From Quercus robur (taxonomy: Eukaryota > Streptophyta > Magnoliopsida > Fagales > Fagaceae), in contig NC_065538.1 of NCBI RefSeq assembly GCF_932294415.1, positions 9,740,330-9,804,329 of the forward strand: a stretch of 64,000 nucleotides of DNA, written 5' to 3'. The notes under the pieces were generated by a model. It made no database searches, was not told where the DNA came from, and saw only the letters and a list, made by a program, of their open reading frames with translations. The stretch's first letter is position 1; every line of letters starts with the position of its first letter. Shown piece after piece: positions 23,905-35,706 of this stretch. The position numbers and the translations under genes were made by a program.

Positions 23905-26900
23905 AATAATGAAGAAGAAGAAGAAAGAAAAAAATTCCTGTAAACAGTTTTCAACTGATTGGAGAGAGTTTGGATCCCAATACAATCTACCTAAAACTTA
24001 TCCTGACTTCTAGGGACTGAAGACGCATGTATTCTCCATTCAGCTTACACATATTATAAGTTCCATCAAATTGTAAACAGCTTGCACCTTTTAATGTTTG
24101 GATAGGTGTAAACAGCTTACACCTGTTGATGAATGTACCCGCCATTCATATAAAGAAGGTAATTTCCAATTGAGCACTTATTGTACCCTTCTACTTCCGT
24201 CATAGATGATTAGATCTCCACCATCAAATGTTGCATTTAACTACTTCCTTCAAGTAAGTTTTATGAACTGAAAACTTGGGGGGCACAAATAGGCCAAATT
24301 TTTCTGATAGAGCAGTACGAAAAAAGAACAGGGTCATTTTAAAACCACGAGGTATGGACTTGATATATGGATGGAAAAATATTTTTGCACTAAACTGTAA
24401 TCTCGTTCCAAATTGAAAAAGATCTAAATAGAATAACCTTATAAATATTCAATAATGCTTTATGAAATGATTTCAATGTAATTTGCACTACAAATCATGA
24501 CAATAATGATACGTAATTTTGTGGTTTGTGACACTTGCAATGTGGGCTGTGGGAAGCAAATAACGGAAGCCCATATGATACTTCTTGATATATGTAAAAG
24601 GAAACATTGGTATGAGCCTTGGTCAAGATGAAAATTTATTTTTCATTGGTAGGGAGTCTAAATTACCTCAAACCATTCAATTTCTTCTTATGGTATAAAG
24701 AAAAATAATTTGTAAATATAGGCAGCTACACCAAACAGGAAAATTAACTTATTATACCAATTAGTATAGCACTTCAAACTAAATGTCCGTGCAGATTTCT
24801 TCAATATTATGGAGAAACAACGCAAAAAGAGAAAAAGTAGAAAATTTTAAATTGAGAAGTGTTGAATCCAAGAACAGAACATCAAAGTGAGCTTTATTGC
24901 AACCAGAAAGCAGAGAAAGATCTTCTTCACTTCTAAGGAGGGTTGTCCTTAATTGTGTTGCATCCTAGGAAGCACACACACTTCATTTGGGGTGTCTTAC
25001 CTGTGTCATGCTAGTGTCATACCCACCGTGTTGTTTTACAATTTTTTAGAAATTGCTTGTATTGTCGTGTCCATGTCCATACTTCCTAGGTTGCATCCTA
25101 CGGTCGGGGTATTCAAATATTTCCTAACTACAAAGCATTTGCTTCACAGTAAATCATCAACAATTGAAACTAACTCACAAAAATTAAAATAAATTTGTGC
25201 AAAGAGACATAAACATGCAAGCAAACACTCAAACACGCATGCACATTTAGGAAACACAAATTTTCAAGAATCTTTAGAGAGAAAAAACTACTATGTTCTA
25301 ATTCAACCCCTAAAAGTTGTAAAGGCTATCATGCTAGTGCTAGCTAAGCCAAAAACTCTCTTACAAAAAAAGAAAAAGGAAGAAGAAGAAGAACCCATCT
25401 TTGTTCACCTCAAACTTATCTTACTGTGCACGCATGTGAAATTGAATACATTTTCATTGTCTGTGCGTATACTTGTGCTTGTGGATGTATTATGCTCCAA
25501 ATTTAGACCCCACAATGCTATGCAGTAACAGTTTACCCAACTAGTGCAAAAGACACGTCCCAATCACGGTAACAAGGAAAGTAGGACAATTATACTTTTC
25601 TGTATGCAGTTTTCTTGTCATGATGGCTCTAAACTCGGAGAAAGTACAAACCCATTGTCTTCACTCTTTCACAAACACTGCACATATAATTAGGCCAATC
25701 ATTCTAGGGTTTTATTTGACAGAGTTGCATGTATCTTGTTCATTTATCATTCCAAGTGCGGCAGGACTTTTTTTGTGGGGCATGTAGCTCGACTTGAAGA
25801 ACTAGTGGCAATGAATGATGCTTCAAAGCATAGCCAATAAAACGGAGCCTACAAGGAAAAATATCGAGTCTAGCAATTCCTTACACCTCTACATACTCTT
25901 GCTAGCCTTCCCCTTTAAATGAAAGTATTTCCAAACAGTGTTTCTGTCATGCATAATGACCAAGAATACTATAAATGAGAGCCACAAATACCACTCAATA
26001 CACGATTGTTGTTGGGATTTCGGCTGTGTAAGTTGAACATTAACATCTTAAGAAGTTCTCATTTTGTAAAGTCATATATAATGTAATATGCTGAAACGTT
26101 GCCTTAACCCAAGAGTTTAAGTTTATAGTTTCAGCCTAATTATGTTAATTAATTAAATATATCACCACTGAAGGTGTGTGGTCCAGTAACAAAAAGGTAT
26201 AGTTCCATGTGATTTTATTGGAGTTAATGTCTTCAATTATCCTTAGGAGCATGAAATTGGTTCTTAAAATGCTTGAGAGATTGCTATTGGGTCCCCGATA
26301 AGGTTGAGATTAAACTATGATTGAACCCACACCTAAGAGAATGTCTAGGATCCCTCAAAAACAGCTGCAGTTATATATATATATATGATGGATTATGATC
26401 ATGCTTAAATAAAGACTCCATGGCTATTCACACCTTACTATTTTTTTTGAGAAAAAAGAAAAAAAAGAAAAAAAAAAAACAATGTTATATCAACATTTCA
26501 TTCTTATCACTGTTATCAAATGTGAACTACAACACATTGACCAATCATGCTACTCACACTTATATATATTAGCAAAATTGATAAAAAAGAATGTGAATTT
26601 TCATCTTAAGACTTCTTCGATTGAGTCCACTTCTTTCAATCAGAATCTTGCTCAAAGTGGCACACTGATCCATACAGATTCCAATGTTATTGGATTATAA
26701 ATCCTACAATATTAAAGTCCTCTGTTCTAAAATATAATCAAATATTTGTGGAATGATTGATAGTTAAGCACGACAAGATTTGTGAGGTTTGAGTATATAT
26801 TGTATATAATAGGACTCTCGCTACTTTTTTGTATTTATTATTTGACAAGAATGTGGTTGACACTAGAAAACTGTAAAGCTCAAATGCCCATAATGCAGCA

Positions 26901-27050
26901 CACAACAAAGAAAAAATAAATAAATAAAACTATTACCATCTTATCTAAAAAAAAAAAAAAAAAACTATTATCATCTTATCTCAAATGTTATACTATGAAA
27001 GCCGCCAACATGTTCTACAAATCTCACACTAGAGAGAGAGAGAGAGTACA
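23905..27050. other. CACTA cargo, no gene seen
   Basis: Mixed AT-rich DNA. The stretch at 24955-25090 (catcctaggaagcacac ... cgtgtccatgtcc ... cttcctaggttgc) has the look of retroelement-derived repeat. An A-rich tract at 26450-26480 and another at 26947-26964 are present. No coding gene or RNA recognised. Confidence 0.4.
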
Positions 27051-27472
27051 TACGCTTTGTCGGCGATGGGCTCGGCGGCGTTGGGTATGGGTCGCCGATG
27101 GGTATGAGAGTTCGGCCTTGTCAGTGTTGGGGTCGTCGGCGCTGGGCTGGTCTCTCGGCGTCGGGGTCGGCGGAGTTTTTTTATGGGTTTCTCTGAAGAA
27201 AGAAAAAATTTAAAAAAAAAACTGGGTGAAATTTAGATCGGATGGAGGGTGACGGACAAAGAGGTTGAGATCGGATGGAGGGTGAGGGTTGAGGTCGGAG
27301 ATGGAGGGTGATGAGGGGTCAGATCGGTCGGAGGTGATGCGGGGTCAGATCGGACGGAGGTGATGAGGGGTCAGATCGTAGATCGGATGGTAGATCGGAT
27401 GGAGCGCTTGAAATCTGATGGGTTGGAGAGTAGATGGGTTGGAGAGTTTCTCATTGGTATTTATACTTCCCC
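27051..27472 (-). promoter_or_regulatory. Putative CACTA promoter and pyrimidine-rich leader at the right end
   Basis: Read on the minus strand, TATAAATA (27458-27465) sits just inside the right palindrome array. It is followed by about 250 bp rich in CTCC/ATCC repeats (tccatccgatct, tcacctccg), typical of a plant 5' leader. All element genes are on this strand, and En/Spm-type elements start transcription next to one terminus. The distance to tnpD is about 14 kb, so a long first intron would be needed, or cargo has separated promoter and gene. A GA microsatellite lies at 27032-27048. Confidence 0.5.
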
Positions 27473-27946
27473 TAAAGCCGCATTTTTAACATGCGGCTAT
27501 AGGGGAAGTCTGAAGCCCCGTTTCAAAAACGTGGCCCCATCCAGAACTAGAGCCGCGTTTTTAACACGCGGCTTCAGAACCGGTCCTTAGGCCGCGTTTC
27601 TAGCTCAAGAAAACGCGGCCTCAGAACAGAATTAGAGCCGCGTTTCCAACACGCGGCTTCAGGACCAGCCCTAGGCCGCGTTTTTATCTAAAAAAACGTG
27701 GCCTCAGTAAAAGAAGACCAGAAAAAAAAAAATAAAAAAAGTTTCAGAAAAAATAAAATGCGGAGGTCCTTGGGCCGCGTTTTTATCTCAAAAAAACGCG
27801 GCCTCAGAACCTATCTATGGCCCCGCGTAAAAAACGCGACCTTAAGGTTCACCTTGGGCCGCATTTTTGGAAACGGGGCTTTAGCCGTACCTTGGGCCGC
27901 GTTTTCTATGGCCGCGGCTTTAAAAACGCGGCCCAAGGCCCCCGCG
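27473..27946. repeat. Right subterminal array of CG-rich palindromes
   Basis: About ten palindromes of the same core as the left array (agagccgcgttttt / aacacgcggcttc; taggccgcgttt / aaacgcggcctca). Several have longer loops such as ttatctcaaaaaa. Spacing is about 45-60 bp. The last ends against the terminal repeat. Confidence 0.85.
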
Positions 27947-27956
27947 TTTTGTAGTG
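27947..27956 (-). repeat. CACTA terminal inverted repeat, right
   Basis: TTTTGTAGTG, exact reverse complement of 1534-1543. Confidence 0.92.
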
Positions 27957-27959
27957 AAC
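27957..27959. repeat. CACTA target-site duplication, right (AAC)
   Basis: AAC follows the right terminus and continues into agaggaaa, exactly as in the empty site at 34625 onward. Confidence 0.9.
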
Positions 27960-28275
27960 AGAGGAAAGGAGATAGACAAAAATTTCAACGGGCATGCATG
28001 GTTTAGACTAACGTGCATGCATGGTTCATGTTTAGACTTACGTGCGTGCGTGGTTCATATTTACACTTACTAGCATGGTTAATGCTTTTTTATTTTTATT
28101 TATTTTTATACTTTTTTTTTTTTTTTTTGAGAAATGGCTAATGTTAGTTGGACATTTAAATTGAGTTGGGGAACAGAGAACATTCAATACGAAAATGTTC
28201 AATTCTTTCTGTTATCAAAGAGAATACGAATGAAAGAAGAGAAGCACCTCTACCTCATATTTTAAGTTTTCAAGT

Positions 28276-29100
28276 CACACACATACACATGGACCAGCAC
28301 AGCAATTGTGCGGGGTAGAGCAATGACGCTTGCTTGGTACATTGGCAAAGGGGGTCAAATGCCCAAAACTCACATAATGTTCTGCATTCGAGGCCACGAG
28401 CATGCTCACGTGGTCCACAACGGCAACACGAAGGCCGCAAGGCACGCGTGGGACACGAGGACGGCTTTGAGGCCTTGCCGACACCCGTGAAGAGCGTCGA
28501 CTAGGAACGAATCAACTAGTTGGACGAGTGCCTTCAAGGCAGGTACGTAGCACAGGCACTCGAATTGCGTCCAAGGCATCGAGTGACGCTCGAAACAACG
28601 CTGATTGGGAGCACGCTGATCGGGAGCACGCTGATTGGAACATGCTTTGCCTAGCAATGGATGAAACTAACACCATCTGCGTTGTGATAGCATGCCTAAG
28701 CTATACCAAGAATGCATGCATCCCCCCACCACACAGCTATTGAGATCATCAACCTCTTGCCACTAGGCATGAGTGGGCGTGGCTTCAAGGAAAAGTGGCA
28801 TTGGAGAGAGCTTTTAGAATACGGTTGATCATCACCTTAGGCTTGCTCTACGTGGCAATGAATGAAAATAACACCATCCGCCTTGCAAGAGCGTGTCGTA
28901 GCTATACCACTTACACGAGAAATGCTAACCCGGGTCCACCTAGGTGATGCATTTAGGGCACACCTCACACCATGAAGCATGCGAGGTTGGGCCCAATAAT
29001 CATACTAAATAGATAGCCATAGGTTAAAGATGTATTGCTCAAGGGACTGAATCAACCTAAGGTGTGTGGTCTACATATGGACAGTGGTAAAATGAAAGTA
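28276..29100. repeat. GC-richer insertion of retroelement character in unit A
   Basis: Homology with unit B stops at 28275 (caagtcaca) and resumes near 29150. The intervening DNA is clearly GC-richer than its surroundings. It has internal near-repeats (acgctgattgggagc / acgctgatcgggagc; gaaactaacaccatctgcgt / gaaaataacaccatccgcct). It looks like part of an LTR or untranslated retroelement region, but no coding motif or clean border was found. Confidence 0.4.
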
Positions 29101-29695
29101 AAGAAGCATAGTTGTTACCCATTTATTAAAAATTGTATTTTAGATTAGTCTTTATATTTTTCTCTACACATTTTCCATATTTTCGACATGTGGATTTATA
29201 TTTTACATGCACATGTGATTTTAAAGGAATTAGTTAATTTGTTAGCGATATTTTCTTAGGCTAGCTTAATGGGTGACACCTAGAATTATTTCAGGGTGGC
29301 CGCTAAGAAACTTAAATTATATAAAATCTAATAAAAAGAAAACTTTATATATAGACAAAAAATAATAATAATAATAAAATCTTACAATTTCCTTTTACAA
29401 ATTTTCTTATTTTGAAATTGTTATATGATAGTCTCATTATCAAAATGCTGCAAGCTACATATATATTTTTCAAAATTTTAGTTGAATAAAATTTTTCTTG
29501 GACTTTTTTTTTTCTTTGTAAGGATCTAATATATTGTTAAAGGAATCAAAGTTTAAAGACAAAATTTGGCTGCAAACTTAGGCTACAACTCTCACTAAAC
29601 AAATTAACATGGTTATATATTTTGAAAATCTAACCATTTAATTGCATGGTCTTTATAGTCTTAAAAAACATGTCAAACTTCATGTTAATTGGATG

Positions 29696-30754
29696 TGAAA
29701 GCTCGGATTTGTGTGAAAATACAAGAGCTTGTTTAGATCCCCAATAAAAATTACGGCTAGATTGTTTTTACTCTAACTTAAACTAAGTTCGGAATAAGAG
29801 TAAATGAATGCAAACAACCGATAACACTACCCTAAGCCATATTCATCCATTATCAACAATAAAAGAAAAGTTTAAAGAGTAGGGAAGAGAGATGCAAACA
29901 TAAAATACTACTGAGACGTGTTATCAAAGAGGAAATCAAAGAACTCGGCGAAAAACCTCTTCGGGATCCTTCAAGTCGAAATCGATCTACTAGAGAATAA
30001 AGTTGGAGTTCACAAATAACAAAAGACCCTTCAAGCCTAGTTTACCCAATGTACTTGAGCCCTTCAAGCTCTTGCTACCAATTAGCTTCTCGGAATCTTA
30101 TCTTCTCTAACTTTCCCGAATCTCACAATTTAGCCCGATTGCATCCGCCAATGAAGGGCTCTTTCCAATGCTTCCTAGCAGCACAAAAATCTCACTTAAT
30201 ACTCAAATTGGGTGTGGTAAGTGCTTGAGCTATCAATCTCTCAAGAATTTAAAGATTAAGAGGTAGGAGTAGAGGAAAACCACAAGAAAATGTGTAGATG
30301 ATTGTGGGTATAACAATCTCTAACTCTCAAGTGTATTTTCTAGGGTTTTCTCTCTGAAAAGCGCTCCTTACAATATGTGTGTAATGAGGGTATATATAGT
30401 GTGGTTAAAGACTTGGTAAAACAAAACATGACATTTTGCCAAACAGAATGTTTCATGAGTATTTCACGGGAATGCCTTACCCGCGAGACACTCACAAAAT
30501 CCTCCAGGCTAACATGACTCTTCATCTTCTAGTCAAGTACTTTACACTTGGCTATTTCGCGGGTAAGCTTCTTGCGAGACAGTTACGAAATCCACTTGTT
30601 CATCCTTTTAAGCCGTAGTCTTCACACTCTCTCATACTCATCCCTTACAATTAAAAACCCACATAAATACAGGGAAATATGATTGAAGAAATTACAATCA
30701 AATTTGGTACGGAATTAAAGCCAACATAAAATAGTTGTAAATTACAACTTTATA
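29696..30754. mobile_element. Solo LTR (family 1), 1059 bp, 5-bp GGATG duplication
   Basis: It begins tgaaagctcgg and ends acaactttata. GGATG occurs immediately on both sides (29691-29695 and 30755-30759). Unit B has the uninterrupted site (cagatgttatttac at 36711). A related copy lies at 57793-58896, sharing the start, the central block around gtgttatc...aaaacctct, and a TATA-like motif (atatatagtg near 30390). No internal retroelement region adjoins it, so it is a solo LTR. The last base pair is TA where most LTRs end CA. Confidence 0.75.
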
Positions 30755-32768
30755 GGATGTTATTTACTATTTAATTCATAAACTTATTTTTTTTTTTTTA
30801 TGTATAATTTTAGATACAAAATCTAGAAGTTTTAAAATTTGATTAATGATATAACTGTTGATCTTTTATTTTCTTAAAATTTTTCAAGTATGGAGAATAT
30901 AAGAAAAAAATGTAATCCATTGATTTGTCAAAAATTTACATCTAATAAAAAATATTGAGTAGAGTTGTAACCTTAGTTTATAACCAAGTTTGTTGCTAAA
31001 CTTTGTTCAAAATGTAATTATGTTGGGTTCAAAAAAATTTAGGATACAAGAAGTTATTTATTATACACTCTATATTTTGACCTGTTATCAAGGCATATTT
31101 AACTTCTTGGCATCAATATCATCTTTTCTTTCCTTTTGATTTTAAGACTAGCACAACAAGTTGATTTCTTTATGAGTTTTCATATTTTGAAATCGTTACA
31201 TAATAGTTCATTATCAATTGTAAAGATAGTTTATTATTAGTTGTTATTATTTATTGTTAATGTGTGTAGATGTGACCATTTTATTTTGTTAAGTTTGTAT
31301 AGCATTTTTATTTTCATACAGTTATCATTATTTATTTGGCATTATTTTTTATAAAAATATTGTAAACTAAATGACAAAAATCAACCCACTTGCCCACACT
31401 GTCACACTCATCCGTATATAAATAATACACTAAGTGTATGCTTGAATAATTACTAACTTTACTGTTTTTTTCTTGAATCACTAATTTTATAACAAAAAGT
31501 TATTATAATTGGATAACAATATACACATTATAACAAACTCTTTGTATTTTCTAATTATTAAATTATATATAATTATATTATATTTGTACTATATATATAT
31601 ATATATATATATACACACGTGCACATTTACATACATTACAACTCACACAAATTTATAACATTATAACAAAAATAAAAAAATAAAAATAATGCACACAATC
31701 AACATCATGCGTGAAAGAGATATTTGTGATTATTGTGTTGTTTGATTTTGAAATAGGCTTGTCTATGTTGCTATTTGATTTTGGCCTAGATTGATGTGTG
31801 TGCAAAAATGTTTTTGAGAGTAAATTTAATTTGTAAAAATATACTTTAAATATATAAATATATATTTTTTTAAATTAGGGAACAACCCTAAAGTATATGT
31901 GCACCCGCCATTATCTACCCGCTAAAATCCTCCCTCGCCTTTCACGCATGAGTGGGGTGAAAGGCCTATGAGTGAAGCCCACTCCCTAGTCATTCTGATA
32001 GAGTATTGTGCGTGATGAATCATATGATCTTTAATTTGTGTGAAGAAAGAATATTCATAAGTGAAGGTTTGAGATCATGTGCGATACCTAAGGCATTTTA
32101 CCTAACCTGATGCAATACCTAAGGTATTTTCACTTGATGCATAACAATGGATGGTTGAGATTGTTCAATCTCAACCATTAAATAAAAAAAATATTAGATG
32201 CAATAATAATGAATGGTTGAGATTGAAAGTTGCTTTTGCAACTTTTAATCTCAACCTTTAAATAAAAAAAAATATTAAAATGAAGTAAAAGTTAAAGGTA
32301 AAAAATTTAAAATGTAAAAAATTTGAGAAGGAAGTGAAGTAATTGCATGTACCTGATCTCAATCTATAAATGTAAAACACGAAAAAGAAAAGTGGAGAGA
32401 GATATAGAAGATATGTTTTCCAGTTTTCCGTTTAAAAAGAATGGAGCATAACATCTTTTTTTTACTTTCGACGAGTAGAAAATGAAGTGGGAAGAAAAGA
32501 AAAGGGCCCCGCAAAGAAAAATTAAACATCTTTTTTTTGTTTGTTACTTTTGATGAAAATTAAACGATTTCTTTACCACCACCTCTTATGACTTTCTGTT
32601 TCAGAAAAATTAAACGTTTTTTTTTTCTTCTTCATTTCAATTAATATAATATAGCCAAGTTGCCACCTTATCATTACTAATGGGTGCCCACTGTCCACTC
32701 CCAATCAGCCACCCATTGACGTTAACGTTTTTTTTTGGGAAAATTTTATTAACACGTGAGATTTGGAC
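30755..32768. other. Unit A distal part, no gene
   Basis: AT-rich DNA homologous to 36712-39655 in unit B. It holds (TA)n at 31590-31612 and two small hairpins at 32150-32265 (atggttgagattg with caatctcaaccat, and a second with gaaagttg/caacttt). The hairpins are conserved at about 38990-39105 in unit B. Confidence 0.6.
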
Positions 32769-32837
32769 TAACAATTTTTCGTGTTTGTACCAATCTGAAA
32801 AAATAGAAGCCCATGGTCAAGTCTAGTTATGTGTATT

Positions 32838-32838
32838 T

Positions 32839-32878
<40 letters not shown>
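32838..32878. repeat. (GA)n microsatellite
   Basis: About 40 bp of gagaga with one interruption. It explains the low-complexity open frames on both strands here. Confidence 0.9.
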
Positions 32879-32879
<1 letters not shown>

Positions 32880-33068
32880 TGCCGACCTATTCGTACAACA
32901 TTATAAAGTGGCACTGTTTTAGCGCAAGCATTGGGGCTTTCATTGGCACCAATTCCGTAAAAGAAGCCCGGGATGCTTTGTGTGGATGTGAGGGAGAACA
33001 AAAGTGACACTAGGTCACTACCAGAGGACATTAGTATTGAATTGCATCACAAACCCTTCATAAATTAA

Positions 33069-33206
33069 AGATCCGTTTGATACATGTGTTTAAATAATAA
33101 TTTTTATTTTTTTAAAAATATATATGGGTAAAAAAAGTATGAAAATATATGTAATGTTATTTAAAAATTAAAAACATGTGTTTGAACTTGCGTACCAAAC
33201 AGAACC
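33069..33206. mobile_element. MITE-like foldback element
   Basis: The left end gatccgtttgatacatgtgttta pairs with the reverse complement of the right end (aaacatgtgtttgaacttgcgt, then accaaacagaacc). About 138 bp, non-coding. Confidence 0.5.
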
Positions 33207-33209
33207 TAT

Positions 33210-33335
33210 TGGTCCGTTTAGATTGAGGGAAATGAGGGGAGTGAAGTAGAATAAAGTAGAATTAGTAAAAAATTAGTTTATTTTCAGCTAATTCTACTCT
33301 ACTCCTCTTCACTTTCTCTCAATCCAAACAGACTA
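33210..33335. mobile_element. MITE-like foldback element, about 126 bp
   Basis: tggtccgtttagattgaggg at the left mirrors ccctcaatccaaacagacta-like sequence at the right (ctctcaatccaaacagacta). The arms are about 45 bp and nearly meet. Confidence 0.6.
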
Positions 33336-33565
33336 TAAGAGAAATAAAATCCACAACTTATAGCATGTGTGCTGTGACATTCCTAGCTAGGTGCACTAAA
33401 TAATTTCTCCCAGAGAAGTCCACGTTAAACTTCAGAAATACAGTACTGTGTGTTAATACTTCGCCATTTTAGACATATTCTGAAAATTTTGGTGCCCCTA
33501 TAAATGTTGTAAATCATATGATCTTTGTGTAAAGTAATAGTAGAACATAAAATTTTTAAGCAATT

Positions 33566-33762
33566 AGGATCCGTTTGAGATCCACTTATTTTGCTGAAAT
33601 TGAAATTTTTTTGCTGAAAATATTATAAATAAAAGTAAAAATTAGTTAAGATAGTATAGTAAAACTCATGAATAGTACTACAAAGTGTAGTGAGACTTAT
33701 AAATAGTAGAAAAAATAAGCTGAATAGTAAAATAAGTTGACAAAAATAATTTTTGCCAACTT
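33566..33762. mobile_element. MITE copy (same family as 41519-41706), unit B only
   Basis: Shares gatccacttattttgctgaa, then agtgtagtgagactta and gaatagtaaaataagttg, with 41519-41706. Unit A lacks it at the homologous position near 595. The right end is slightly shorter than in the other copy. Confidence 0.65.
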
Positions 33763-34620
33763 ATGATTGAAATAAAACTATTTTTATACAGGTAAAATAT
33801 TAAAAAAAAAAATGAAAACCTCGATTGGTGTTGTGTTTGATCAATTAGAATTCTTTTTTTTTTTTTTAATTTTTTTTTTGATAATTCGTTATTTATGAGG
33901 TTTCTAGTGTGTGGTCCACAGAAAACAATTGGTTTATTTCAAATTTTATTTTTTATATCTTAATTATTTACTTATCATTATAATTAATTATTTCTTACTA
34001 CTAATAACGATGAAATATAATATTTCTAAAAGAAAATTATATATTTTTTTAATAAAAAAGCAAAATTTATAAGAAAGAACGAATTTAAGTATTTAATGAT
34101 CATTATTTTAGAACCGTTATTATAAACTCTTTTACCATCCTTGTAATTGATTCCCCAGCCCCCAAAGAAAAAGAAAAAGAAAAACCATCCAGTACTTCTC
34201 CCCCTTTTTATTATCATTTTTTTTTTGTGACCAAATTGCCTAGATCTGCTCTGGTCTTCATTTCTTTGCGCTTTTGTCGGCCCTGTGGCTGTGCTGTGGG
34301 TCCTTAAAGTTTTTCTTCACCGTTGAAATTTATTGACTATCCCGATTGATCAAAAAAGAAGATTAAAGAACCAAGAAAAAAAAAACACAGCAAAATACCA
34401 TCCTTATCTAGAAAGAAAGATGCGCTCTTGTCTCCAAAAGTTTTCAAGAGGATTTTTTGAGATCCTACTTCTTTATTTTTCTTTTTAAGTAAAATAATTT
34501 TATTCAGTTGTGTCTAGCAGCAGTGGAATTTGGAGAAGGGGATATCACTTTCAATAAGTCTTCCGGCCATTATACTCTAGTGACTTGAGACCACACCTTC
34601 CAACTATTAACTCTAGAGAA

Positions 34621-34630
34621 TAAGAACAGA
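34621..34630. other. Empty target site of the CACTA element
   Basis: taagaacaga is continuous here. In unit A the same bases are split after AAC by the 26.4 kb element. This independently fixes both element ends. Confidence 0.9.
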
Positions 34631-34898
34631 GGAAAAGGGAGAGGCAAAAATTTCAACGGGCATGCATGGTTTAGATCGACTTACGTGCATGCATGGTTCA
34701 TGTTTAGACTTACGTGCGTGCGTGGTTCATGTTTAGACTTACCTGCATGGTTAATGTTAGTAGGACATTTAAATTGAGTTGGGGGACACAGAACATTCAA
34801 GACGAAAATGTCCAATTCCTTCTGTTATCAAAGAGAATACGAATGAAATAAGAGAGGCAACTCTACCTCATATTTTAAGTTTTCAAGTCACATCACTT

Positions 34899-35569
34899 AG
34901 TGGCGGTTTTAGGAATATTTTTTTGGAATGGTCACTAAAAAATTTAAATTACCACAATATGTTTTTAGTACCATTTTTTTTTTAAGAAAAATGAAATTAG
35001 AAATTATTTTTATTGAATAAGTTAAACGAGCTGCAAATTTTATCTTTTTGTTTTATAATAGGCTTTTCTTGAATAAAATTTTCACTTCTTGTTGTTTGGT
35101 CTTGTCTTGTCTTTGTTTGGTTTATGTTTGTTGTTCTTTGAGCTAATATTTATTGTCATTATTTAAGCTTCAAAAAAAACTGAAATTAAGAATTATATTT
35201 GGAGGCAGTATTAATTTTGGAGTAATGCTACATCCACAACATTTTTATAATAAATCTTATGCAAAAAATTGTTATTGGTGGGTAAAAAAATAATATTAGT
35301 ATTTGACTCAAATTAGAATTAGTAATAGCTTACTACATTAGATTTGTTATAAAGTTATTGTGAAAATATTATGAATGTAGTAGCATTACTCTTATTTTTG
35401 TTGAACCCAAATTTTTGTAATTCTCAAGTCAGGCTGTTTATAATTTTTATTTGGATAGTTACAATAGGTTAGTTCAGCATATAATATTTTATTTGACAAC
35501 TATATACATTTTTTTGCAAGTCAAGGTGGTCTTGTGACCACCTTTGCTTGCATGTTGAGCCACCACTGA
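34899..35569. mobile_element. Non-autonomous hAT-type element, 671 bp, 8-bp CATCACTT duplication
   Basis: CATCACTT at 34891-34898 and 35570-35577 flanks it. The ends are agtggcggttttagg and ggctcaacatg-type sequence (gagccaccactga), the CAGTGGCGG-like terminus of hAT elements. It has no transposase. The end motif caaggtggtc..gaccacc recurs in the element at 57634-59258. It is absent from unit A. Confidence 0.7.
35220..35391. mobile_element. MITE nested in the hAT element, 172 bp
   Basis: The left end gagtaatgctacatccacaa mirrors the right end (gtagtagcattactc). The arms are about 40-50 bp with mismatches. Confidence 0.6.
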
Positions 35570-35668
35570 CATCACTTCGTTCTTTGTTATATCTTCAAAT
35601 CATATCTCTCAAAATTCATATCACAACAATTTTTGCACCGAATGAAAATTTTTACGTAATGGCCTCCT

Positions 35669-35706
<38 letters not shown>

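Larger units (their letters stand above)
1534..27956 (-). mobile_element. CACTA (En/Spm-type) DNA transposon, 26.4 kb, apparently complete
   Basis: The left terminus is CACTACAAAA (1534-1543) and the right terminus is its exact reverse complement (27947-27956). The element is flanked by a 3-bp AAC duplication. It holds both canonical gene classes on the minus strand: a tnpD-like transposase (13410-9737) and a tnpA-like gene (5333-2662). Dense palindromic subterminal repeats lie at both ends. The homologous empty site at 34621-34630 confirms both borders. It is far longer than the typical 8-15 kb because about 14 kb of non-transposase DNA lies between tnpD and the right end, including a nested Helitron, MITEs and host gene fragments. 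Confidence 0.93.
507..32770 (+). repeat. Tandem segmental duplication, unit A (carries the CACTA insertion)
   Basis: Unit A matches unit B (33481-39655) in the same order and orientation. Examples are 507-620 against 33481-33560, 600-1533 against 33760-34627, 27957-28275 against 34625-34890, 29150-29695 against 36165-36715, and 30755-32770 against 36712-39655. Without the 26.4 kb CACTA and its 3-bp duplication, unit A is about 5.8 kb, close to the 6.2 kb of unit B. Divergence is visible at perhaps one base in ten to twenty, with many small indels. Ends are approximate. No intact gene lies in the shared part. Confidence 0.8.

Noticed and set aside
27051..27213. GC-rich open frame near the right CACTA end (WARRRWVW...)
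   Set aside because: Low-complexity, repeat-driven; better explained as promoter/leader DNA on the other strand.
28275..28743. Overlapping open frames in the GC-richer insertion
   Set aside because: Frames on both strands with no recognisable motif; GC content alone lengthens frames here.
32768..33031. Ser/Leu or Arg/Glu repeat frames
   Set aside because: Produced by the (GA)n microsatellite.
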